Shown here: positions 51,301-62,500 of the stretch, one piece after another
Numbering within the stretch: the stretch's first letter is position 1
Layout of the letters: every line of letters starts with the position of its first letter
NCBI GenBank assembly: GCA_008933995.1
Contig: WARS01000110.1
Location: forward strand, 2,356,001-2,420,000
Direction of reading: 5' to 3'
Origin: Datnioides undecimradiatus
Taxonomy: Eukaryota > Chordata > Actinopteri > Lobotiformes > Datnioididae
Length of the DNA stretch: 64,000 nt
Program-made: the position numbers and the translations under genes
Notes under the pieces: generated by a model
The model's database searches: none
Seen by the model: only the letters and a program-made list of their open reading frames with translations
What the model was told of the DNA's origin: nothing

Positions 51301-52084
51301 TTGATGATGACGTTGGATGAAAAGTCAGAAGAGTTAATACAAATCATCATCTGGGGAACATACATTGCAAATGTATTTATGAACCAAAGCAATGGACCAA
51401 CTGACCACAAAACATTGCCATTCTATTTTTAGTTGGCAATAACAGCTAAAATCTATAGCATGTCTTTCCAAAAACAGTGTCCTACTCACTACAGATCATC
51501 TGCATATAGGATCAAAGTATCTAGTTCCCATAAAACTGTTGATGCGGTGTTCTGTTAATTATCTAAAGTAAGCAGAATAAATTGATGTTTCTGTTTTATC
51601 AACTAGAAATTCCATTCACCCCTAATGTATAGGAGTGGAGACAGAATCTCAGGTATACGCAGTATTGCAGAACCTGGAAAAATACAACAAATCTACATAG
51701 ATAGATAATAACAATGAAAATTTAATGCAATTTAATTTCCAATTTCTGTGAACTAACCCTTTTGTGTTGGCCGCCTTGGAGTAAATGTTATTTTTTATTA
51801 GTTAGGAGGAGTCATAGCCTTGGAACAGCTGAAACCAGCAGCTTTCCAAGTATGACACAGTAATAACACACTCTGCCCCCCAACATACAGATACATATAA
51901 AAAATTACATTCATAGAGAGCTACAACAGCTAGTGTTGAGAAAATGGGCAGAACCAGTTGGCACACAGCCGAACAATGATCAGTCAAAGGTCTGTTCTAT
52001 TTTTTTTTTTACATTTCAGGCTGGTTTGCGCAGACAAAAGATGTATAGCAGCTATTGTGATATTAATATCACTGCCTAATCTGA

Positions 52085-52113
52085 TGACTGGGCTTTGACT
52101 GAAAGCCCAGTCA
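52085..52113. repeat. Perfect 12-bp hairpin
   Basis: TGACTGGGCTTT and its reverse complement around a 5-base loop. Confidence 0.85.
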
Positions 52114-52629
52114 ATACAAGGGTCATATGACTGTTGGTAGTAGCTGAGGCAGCACTTCCACTAGCGAGCTGTAATACTGAAATGTGGGGCTCCGTTCTTT
52201 TGCTTTTGCTTTAAAGCAGCCTGATTCCTTGGAACAGCATATCATGGCTACTGAATATCAACTACCTCCTCTCTGTATGATGTATTTGGTGTGGGCATTA
52301 ATCAACAAAAATGATCAAATCTGTAGAAGGTGCATCTCATACTTTTTCTAACATTTTAATTTATATACTTAGAAAGTGTGCCCCGGCTGTATCCTTCAGT
52401 CATGTGACCCACCCCCTGGGCGTCTCAGGGGTCACATCACTTTTCTTTACCTGACACACACACAGTCCTGATCAAGATAACAAGAATGTATTTGATATAC
52501 AGACAAAAAAATGCTTACCACTACCATACACAGATAACATGTTAACACCAGGTGAAAATATGCTTTATATGTAATATGCAAGGTAAGATTCTAGTAAAAA
52601 AAAAAAAAAAAAAAAATAAAGAAGAAAGG

Positions 52630-53140
52630 GCCCTTTCTCTCAGCTGTTGTATTTGTACAAGTCTAGACAGTGTGTATGTAGACCCTGATAGCAGTGATCT
52701 CTCAGGCAGTGATGATGATCCCATGACCTTCACCACAAGAAGAGTGGAGTGAGGAGACAGAAATCGGAAGGGTTGGAAAACATGAGCAAAAAGAGGCGGG
52801 GAAACAGCGGCAATTACAGATGAGAAAATGTAGGGTTGAAGGGAAATCGTGGAAATCGGGGACAAAAGGAACAGGCAGAGGTGGATCAGTCAGCACCCAG
52901 GGGAGAGAAAATTACACACAGAGGAGAAAGAGGTGAAACTTGGAAACAGAACAGTGAATATTACTGCTGAAGGTGAGCAATATTATCAAAGCATCTGGAC
53001 AGAAAGTTGGAAGGAAGCATTGAGGGAGCAACAACTAAAACACCACCTTAGGCATACTAAAATGGAAGACTTTCTAGATGTTTTCTCAAAATGCAAAGTA
53101 GTAGTCACATTAGAGAAGGTAATTTATAATTTATAGTTGG
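52630..53140 (+). pseudogene. Unidentified coding-like stretch downstream of ksr1
   Basis: An acceptor-like CTTTCTCTCAG precedes a frame reading SVYVDPDSSDLSGSDDDPMT and ending at a stop, followed by charged segments in shifted frames and an open run from 52849 to 53136. Could be a decayed retroposed sequence or chance. No family recognised. Confidence 0.2.
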
Positions 53141-53375
53141 TACTCAGCAGGACAGCTTTATAGAATTCACATTTTTACAAAATCCTATTTACAACATTTT
53201 CCATTTGATTGATGGTGTATTGTTTCCTTTTAGCTCCATTAAATTTCTGCTTAACATGAAAGTGTCAAAAGTTTTGCAACGTTCATCAACTAAATAAAAT
53301 CATATCAACTTTGTTTTGGAATTTTGGTGTGAAAGATGTTGTCAAATGTTTCACCGAGGACCATCTTCTATCTTT

Positions 53376-53522
53376 CTATGATACGTACTCAGTTGTCTTC
53401 CAGAAGTGTCCGGGATGGGAAAGCCTGCGGTTCAGTTTGGGCAGCCTCTCCAGCATGCCGGTAAGCTGGGTAAAAGTTGGCCTGCTCTCTGCTTTGAAGG
53501 ACCAGCAAGCAGACAGGATTTC
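53376..53522 (-). CDS. ksr1: ksr1 terminal coding exon
   Basis: 147 nt, [20 protein letters not shown], then [25 protein letters not shown] and TAG at 53378-53376. The end is shorter than the long human KSR1 tail I recall and closer to the KSR2-type ending. A weak GTATCA donor after TEY could instead splice on to a further exon. Confidence 0.85.
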   Translation of the reverse strand, partial: EILSACWSFKAESRPTFTQLTGMLERLPKLNRRLSHPGHFWKTTEYVS

Positions 53523-56500
53523 CTGTTGGGATGGGAGGGAGGATGATTAAAACACTGCATGCTTCAACTGTGGTTTCTAATGATTAACATGATGGTCATT
53601 TAATAGTTAGACTAGATAGACTCACCGTGACCTCCTTTCCCAGGTTGGCATTTGCCAAAACCTTCTTAATGCCCTCACCGCTGCCCACTAGCCAGATTTT
53701 GGCCTCCACTGGCTGGTCAGTTATTGGCCAGTTTCCAACCTGTAGCTCATACCAAATTGTGCTGAAAAACACCAAATTCAGATCAGGAAAACTGTGCTCA
53801 TATGTTAAACACTTCTACATTCCATTTCTGTACATAATCAAGTGAGTCTGAATTACGGTATATAAGTCTCACATGAATAGTATTACAAGTTTTCCAAAAA
53901 TGTGTGCAGTAAGGGTTAATGATAAAACTGGTTGCACTTGCAATCTTGGTTTAAAGACCAAATTAAAAATAAAGTAAAGGTTAAAAACTCTTGTAATGTA
54001 ATGTAATATGAATAAGTCAATGAAACCTTTTCTTAAAATGTAGCATAAATGATGTGTTGTTTTGCCTGAGAGGACTGTTTAAAGTCCAGATTAAATGGCC
54101 TTTATGTAGCTTCCATATCGTGATGTTTTTGTGAGTGTAACAGGACAGCCAGGCAGGAATTTGATTTGAGCTTCGAAAAGTGGGCGTGTCATAACAAACA
54201 GGGAGAGTTACAAGTGTTCAAATCAGCTTGGTTTAAGGTAGCGAACTGCTGAAGTCACAGTTAATATGGTGGATGCCATGATATTAAAGGTTGAAACAAG
54301 TTCAAGTTTTCATGTTTTGTTTTACAGGAAGAAAAACTTTAAATGTCAACATCAGTACCCAAATGCATAAACGTCAGCAGCTTTGGAGAAAGGCAGCTTG
54401 TCCTCATCAACCTCCGGGCTCATTTCTTGAACAATCTCTGGAGCCAGGTAGTAGATCCAGCCCTGAGGTATTCGCACCACATTCTTTCTTCTAAACAAAC
54501 ACACACACAAACAGCACTAATGAAGACAACAACAATGGCTAACCAGTGAAAATTTATATATGTTCAGTAAGTTCTGTAAGTGTCTGTTAATCAAGGACTG
54601 ACAGTACAGGCGTGGGTGAGATCTGAATTTTCCCACACAGTATTAGTTGGAATAGTACTGTGATAGAGGAGTTGTTCTAGGCACTTGGACCAGGTTTTGT
54701 ACAAATATACCAAGGCAGGTAAAGTCCTAGAAGTTCAGTCGGAGGGCTTTGCCCCTGCCGTATTTAGGTTAAGAAGTTTGGTCGGAGGTCTGACAGAGTC
54801 CAGTAGAGGTCAGAGGTAGCGCTACCAAAATGGTAAAGTCAGAGGTTGAGAGCTCAAATCTGGATGAACAATACATGTATGATTTTGATAAAAACATGTA
54901 CATTTCTGACAAATAGGAAAAGGGAGTTCAAGTTTTCGGGAAAATGAGATTGCACAAGCAATTGTGATAAATTGGTAGTTGATATCGTTCAAAGAAAGCA
55001 AAGAAAGAAAAAAGTAAGAAAGAGAAGCGATGAAGGTAAGGAGAAGAACAGGGACAGTAGAGAGACAAAAGTATACTTGACTGACGAAGACAATGAGATC
55101 TGTTACATGAGACAAACAACAAGACCAGGGGGTCCTCAAAACCCAGAGAATCAGCCTGATGAAAATCCCCCGCCTCCCTACAAGCCGTGACCAGAGCCAC
55201 AATATCCTCCTGCAGCCTCCGCCTCTCCTGCCCTCACACCTCTCTGTCCAACATCCCACCTCACTATCGGCCTTGTCTTGCCTTGCCTTTTGTGTTGCTC
55301 CCTGCAGCTGCCAATTTCCTGCCAGTTCTGAAAGAACACATCGCCAGAAAAGATCTGGGAGTGCAGTGCCAGGGTTCTTTGATGATGGGGTTTACCTGGG
55401 TGCAACAGGGGTCTCAAGAGGTGTGTCAGATGAGTTTAAAGCCAGAAACCAGATAGCTGTAGGGTTTGAGTCTTTCTTGTCATGGATCAATTGCATCTTT
55501 TACAATCAGTAGAGGTTCATTGATCACACCTGAGATGGTATGAGAGGGATTGCTGAGCAACTAGCTTCTACTGGTTTAATGACAGGGAAAAATAGAATGA
55601 CTCTTGATATGCTCCTTCCTGAAAAGGAAGGTAGGAGTATGCAAAATGTTTGGATCTTCTTGTTGCATTTTCATTCTGCATTCACACTGCTTCAGATGGC
55701 TCCATCGCTCATGCAATCCAGGGTTTCGAATCATTGACTAATAAATTTGTTGAAAATTTTGGTATTGATACTTGAACAACTCTGTATTCTGGTTCTCTGT
55801 TTGTTCCCTTGCAGCAGGAGCAGCAAGTCCAAATTAAATGCTCTTAACCTTTTTGCTCGTCTTACTGGTGTTTGTTATTCAAAATGTTTCTAAATCCACA
55901 GATACAGATCATTTTTTAGAAAACCGTTGATTTTGCTCCTACCTGCCTTCTTGAACCACTCCAGACATTCCAAACAGGCCAAAATCTGTAATGACCACCT
56001 TGTTCGTGTCATAGAACACGTTCTTTGACTTCAGATCCTTGTGAATGATGCCTTTAGCATGCAGATAGCCCATTCCCTGTAAAGGAAAGACACAATTTGT
56101 ATTACCAGGATTAAAGAGATGTAGCTGAGATTTTTATTAAAAGGTCATATTAGTTGTATTCCTTTAATTAAAAAAACCCAGGTAATTCTGAATTGATTAC
56201 TTTTTTAAATAGATTATCAGAAATCAGGATTTATTAAAATAATAAAATTATGTGTTTTAATCATTATTTTTTTAATTCTGACACAGTTTAAAGTTTGCTT
56301 ACCTTTACAATCTCCTGTGCAATTTGTCTGGTTTTATTGATGTCTAGCATGTGGCCTCTTTCTCTTACAACAGAGTGTAAAGTCAAACCTTTGCAGAAAC
56401 TGCAGAGAAAAAAACAGAATACAATAATTCCAAAGTATAAACATGGATTTGTGATTGGAAAATGTTCTGGAAATTAGACAACGATGGCAGAAATGAGATC

Positions 56501-59500
56501 TCAGTTTTAAGCTAATGGTTCATGCAGCTGCACCTGGTGATGATGGCGAGGTGGGGAGGAGCCATGCAGGCACCCATGAACAGCACAACATTCTCATGTC
56601 TGGTTTGCCTGTAGTTCATCACCTCCTTCTTAAAAAGCTTCAGGTGATCCTGGTTGTTGCCGTCAACCTCCAGTAGGCGAATAGCCACCTCGCCATGCCA
56701 GCGACCCTTATGCACCTTCCCCCAGCGGCCCTGTACAGACACAAAGTCAAATGTATCAAATATGTGATTTTATGATTTTATACCCAGATTTAGTAAGTCT
56801 GTATATCTGTGCTAACCTTGCCAATAAGCTCTCCCAGCTGCAGCTGCTCATATGGAATGTCCCACTCCTGCAGGTACACGCTGGTCTGGCTGACCTTCCG
56901 AGAAATTGGGTCCCTCCAACGACCAGCGGCCCCACGGCGACATATGGAAGAGGGTAGTTCCTCCAGCCCATCCTCATCACACTCCTCAGTACTCTTTTTT
57001 CTGCCACAGAGGTCAGCTGCTTCCTTGGGCTCAACTGGGTACTCTTCCTCTACTTCCTCCTGAAACAAAGGACACTGACTGTTTAGTAAATGATTTTAAT
57101 GGAACTCACTTAGAATTACTTTACAGAGGAGTACAACAATCCAAGTAATCTGAGAACAATGTGAACAAATAAAATTCAAGCTATAAAGATTTTTTATTAA
57201 TTCATAAAATGCTACATATTTCATAGCACGCAATTTTCCAGATGTACTGGGAAATCGAAAATTCGGAGTCAACTGCCAGAATTTAATTGTTTTACACTTT
57301 ACATACATTTTAATGCATTACTATATGCATTTTTGCATCATTATTTTAATGTCTATACCAGATGTCATTTGTCATTCACTGTCCTTAGGACTACTCAGTT
57401 GGAGACAGACAAAACCCAGTCACACTTGAGAGTGAATTACAGCTTTCACTGATTACTAAATATGTCAGTCATAGGAAAAAAGAAATAGACTTCACAACAG
57501 TACGTTGGCAAGTGCTGTAAACCACACCCAACCACCTAACCAGATTCCCATAAGTGATCAGTCAAATAATGACATTTTTCACTTCTTCTTTTTGGTGATG
57601 TAACTCACTGTATGTGACTTTCAGTACTCACCCCTCCGTGCTCCACTGGGGTCTCAACGGCCACCTGTGACACTCTGTGAGCAAAAGCAAAGAAAATTGT
57701 CAACCAACAATTTTTTTTTTTTTTAAATGGTTTTTAAGCTCATAATCAAATTAGATAATAATAATACCACTCAGCATTCATTCTTTTGAGGCATGCACAT
57801 ATATGTTTCAGAGTTAGCTATTTATTCTAATTTACCTACTGTGTATTCTGGATTATTGATGAAGCTATTGATAATAAAAAAGTTTTTAAAAAATCTGATA
57901 ACATCAATATAACATTGTATTTTACAATTGTGACATGAAGTGCTATATGTTGTGAGCAGAATTAAAGATAAACCCGTCAGTGCTCTCTGGTGGACAGACT
58001 GCATAATGTCAGTGTGTTAAGATTCTCATTTCTCATCAGCTGATGTACACAGAATGTGATGAGGAAAGATCAGCCAATATGGTAGATATGTGTCTCTTAC
58101 CCAGGGTCGTGGTAGCTGCCAGAATGTTGAACAGGAGTATAACTGGAAACATCTGTTGAAAAATACATTCCTTATTAGTAATTCAACATATCAGCAGTTC
58201 TTACAACTTATTGGGTCTATATAAATACATTTCATAAAAAATACTTAACTACACTGACTTTACTGCACCAGAGTTGGTACTTCAGCAATTTAGTATTGTT
58301 CAGATTAAAACATTGGACAGCGGCTCAAAGAAGGCAGAAGAGCACATTCTGCAATTATTAGTTTCTCTTCTATTGCCAATATGGAGGGGCATTGATGTTT
58401 GCTAAAAACTTTAGTAGCCTAAAATGGTTGCTGTTTGAGGAAAATTAAATCCTGATCTGCAATTGGCTGCTGCTTCAGTTGCGTCGCAGCTGATTTGCAT
58501 TATTTGTCTTTTGCTCAGTTAAACTCATAAAGTTAAGTTTAACTTTAACTTGTCATGTCATTGCACTTCTGCCAAGGCATCTGAAGCCCTTTGTCACCAG
58601 CTTTCAAAGAAAAAAGAAACGAGTGTCGCCTGCCTTTGTCGCTTATGATTCTTTCACTGTGTATGCATGGGTATCCTTTTCATCATGACAAAATAGATCA
58701 AAATGGTAAGATCAGTCAGATACCTCTTAAGACACTTAGACTGCTATATGATGCATCAGACCCCACATGAATACCAAATAACAGCACAAAACATTGATTG
58801 CAGTGCTAGTCCTACTGTTGTACTTGGGCTAAGCAAAATGGTTCATAGTTATACAGAGTGCTACAATATTTTTTGCCACAATGCTGTATTGAGTACCACC
58901 TTCTCAATATATCGGCATGTCATGCCATTGCACCTACATTTCACTACAGTGTGTTATATTGTGACCCATATATTGTGAAATGTATCATATCGCATCTTAT
59001 CGTGGGGTCCCCACCAATAGCCATATGTGCATAAGAATATGAGCATAGGACAGGGAAAGTATTGACCATTTTTATGCTATATACAATTAAAAATAGACAT
59101 AGTTATCAAGATGACAAAAGCAAAATATGCAACAACCCTCAAGTAAATCCCACTGATTATGACTATATAATGTTTACAGTGTAGTGTTGCTCTAACGTCA
59201 TAGTTATTCTGTGTGTTAATGATAGTTTGGTCCAAGCCACTGATATACCAATAACAGCAGACTGTTAGATATTTTATTTTGTTGTCCCAGTTTAAAAATA
59301 CTAATATGGAGAACTGTAGAACGGAAATCTGTAACATTACACAAGGCCTGTGTGTATTTGGCTGTTACCAGTAACAGGGTATTGACCTGGGAAGTGGAAG
59401 CGGTTGTCCCGGCAACCCTGCGGCGATGGGTTGGGTGGGGGGGTGGCACTGACACTAGGGGGGTTACTCTGCTGGGAGTGGACCGGAGAGGATGGAGCAG

Positions 59501-62500
59501 AGGAGGTGGCTGATGATGGGTTGCTGCTGGAGTCCAGCTGGTTTAAAGTGGGGGTGGGATCCTGCTGACACATACACACACAATTCTATTGTTATAAAAG
59601 TAAGTATCTTAATTGACACCATTTCTGTCCTATAGCCTAACCACGATACTCCTATCTTGCTAATCTTTACTCAAACAATAATGTTGAAACTGAAAACAAC
59701 TCCATCAGACCAGAGCAGACTTCCAGACATATAATATGAATTGTAAAGAAACCTGTACTTACCCTTTTGGTTATTGCTTTTGGTAAAGTGCCGAACTGCA
59801 GTGGGATCTCTGCTGTGTGATCAATCCGATTATTGATGTCTGAAGGCACTGATTCTGCCCTGCGCATCCTTGGTACTACATGTGAGATAAAAATATTGGC
59901 TATTTACATCACAGTAGAAAATGAAAAATGAGTTTTTAAACCCTAGCTTGAAACAACCCTGCCCACTGGTACATTAAAGCAGATTTTGGAGGATGAAATC
60001 ATTCCTCCTGTTCATACTGGACTTTAAAATATTCCTTTCTCATGTGCTTCCAGTTTCAGTGATGTGTGACAGCCTATATGTTGTGCTATTATGAGACTTC
60101 ACTTAGGCAAAAAAGCTACTATGTAGGTTCCACACTTATTTAAGGTTACTGTCTTTTAAGTATTCTTTGTTACTATCTTAACACCATCTACACTACGTGT
60201 CTTTCTTGTCTTTACTTACATTTCTTGTCAGCACTGCACTGTCCCCCTTTTAATAGCCTCGAGATACAACAAGTACTTTAAAAAGCTTAAGTGCATTGTA
60301 TGATTTGTGAGTGTCAGTGTGTCAGGAGTATTCCTAAGAAATATAGTAGAACTGAACAGCAGTAAACAGTAAAAGGCAGTTCTTGTTATAACAATAATAA
60401 CTGAAGCTCAAAATGCATCAAATTTTAAATATTTCATTAGTGTATATCTCAATAACAACTACAGGTTTTCACTTAATTTTTAAACCTACTCCCTGGGCAC
60501 TTTAGTTAAATCCTCCAAAGCCTCCAATAACTGCTGACCTACCAGTACAGAACTTACATACTACAACAGAGCATTAGGGAAAGGGGAAAAGCTATTTTCC
60601 CAACAATGCAATTCAAAACACTGAGTGTAACTTACATGTGAGAAATGATATCCGGCATGACGGAGCATCTTTGGTACATTTGTTGTGGCACTTTAACCTG
60701 TGAACAGGTGGAGATGACCAGAATAAGCCCATAACAAGTGGTAGTAGAATCCAGCAGAGTGGGGAAGGTTATATTCACAGCCACTTACTTGCAATGTTTG
60801 CATTTGACACCAAACATCATGCTCTTGCGACACACTTGGCACGTCTGGGAGAGCCAGGACTTGGTTGAAAACCTAAAAAGAACATTTGTTTGTCAAACTC
60901 CATCGTCTAACATTTGATTTACATTAATAAATATGAGAAAACTCTATCAAAACCTCACCCTATTGACCCTGTTTTTTAGTCCTGTCTCTGAGAAGTTATA
61001 TTTTTATGTAACAAATCTATTAATCTCGCAAATATATTTCAAGGGAACCATATTGCAGACTGAATTAAGTTTTTTGTATTGACATAATGAATGGTTGGGC
61101 CAATTACACCAATCTAATTATTTGGAGGTTGTGACTTGAAAAGGAGAACAACTAAAACACACTGTGATGTTTAGTACAACTGAGCATAAATTTCAGCAAA
61201 TGTCCTGAAATCTGTTCTTGATTAAAGTGTTTTGAGGGAATGAAACCCAGAGCAACAGAAACAGCAAACATTAAGTAATTGTATCCCCACTAACAGTCAG
61301 TGTCAGAGCGCAGTAACCACAGAGGGCTTTGTTTTTGTGGTGGTGATCAGTTAAAGCACTGCTCCTGCCCTGATCCGTTTGTGCAATATTTTGTTGTCAA
61401 TGTGAAAGGTGGAGGGAGAAGTGCAAATCAGGAAGGGAAAAGTTAGTGTTAATTATTCTAGTGGATATTTAGTGGAAAATTAAAATAGAAATCTAAGCCA
61501 GATCCATTTCTGAATGGATTTCACTTCATCGCCATCGGGTGGCGGTTTTCTTTTTGCTATTGGCAAGCGGTGAGCGGGGGGGTCTTTGGAGCCTCAGGGG
61601 ACTACCAGTCACACCTGCATCTCATCATCTAATCAACCCCTCTTCATATACTGACCTGTTGGTTGTAGCCATCTAGACTTCTGCTCCTCATTCGTTGCCT
61701 CCTCACTCCGAGTAAGACTCTCAGTTCTCCTTTGCAGTGTTTTTTGTTTTTCTTATCTTGGTTTTGTGCATAGATGTACCATAGATTTTGGTTGTAACTT
61801 TGTTTTGTTTCCTGGAGTTTTGGATTTTTAGCATTTATGGTCTTTTGCCATCTCTTTTGGTTTTCCTAGAGTTTTTGCCCTCCTTCTGTTGTTACTTTTC
61901 TTGCCTAATTAAACTGTTCGCTTCTGAATCTGCACACCAGGTCTTGTTCATTTCATTAATTATGACATTTTAACAACAATAAATAATGTCCTGATACACT
62001 GGGATTTGGGGTTTTTCCACTGTTCCAGATCTTACTGGGCCACGAACTGTTTCAGTGCACCTGGAAACAGGACATGAACTTACTTATGAATTTTATTTGT
62101 TGATGAAGAAGAATTGCTAAAATCCCCTGACACAGATCCACACTGATATTCTTCTCCACAGATATGACAGAGATGAAATGAAGTAAAGTGTATTATATGG
62201 AACACATAAAACCTGGAGGAGGATAAGGTATCAGAACCTGGATACAAAACCAGAATATACAATTACTTGTGGTTAAACTAATCAGTTTCACCAGGATTTG
62301 GTAAAAGGGAAAAGCCCATAGAACTGCAACAACTAGATAAACTTTTTAGTCAATAGGTTACAGTGTTGGACAGTAACTGTAGAGCCAGTTAGACCAGTGG
62401 ACATCGGGCATCACTCAGCTGTGCTACTACTGGGGCAAATACAATACAAATCACATTACAGTGGTTACAGTTGAATATATGGAGATATATTGGGATACTG

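Larger units (their letters stand above)
45760..53375. other. Intergenic region between lgals9 promoter and ksr1 stop codon
   Basis: No supported gene. Part of the right end must be the ksr1 3' UTR; the nearest minus-strand poly(A)-like hexamers I noticed are at about 52355 (ATTAAA) and 51792 (AATAAA). It also holds two perfect hairpins (48102-48144, 52085-52113), a LINE-type tail near 48235-48330, a 22-base poly(A) run (52595-52616) and an unidentified coding-like stretch (52630-53140, plus). Confidence 0.6.

Noticed and set aside
54822..55259. Minus-strand 145-aa frame in the ksr1 intron
   Set aside because: Does not align with any KSR segment; the flanking exons already join in frame without it.
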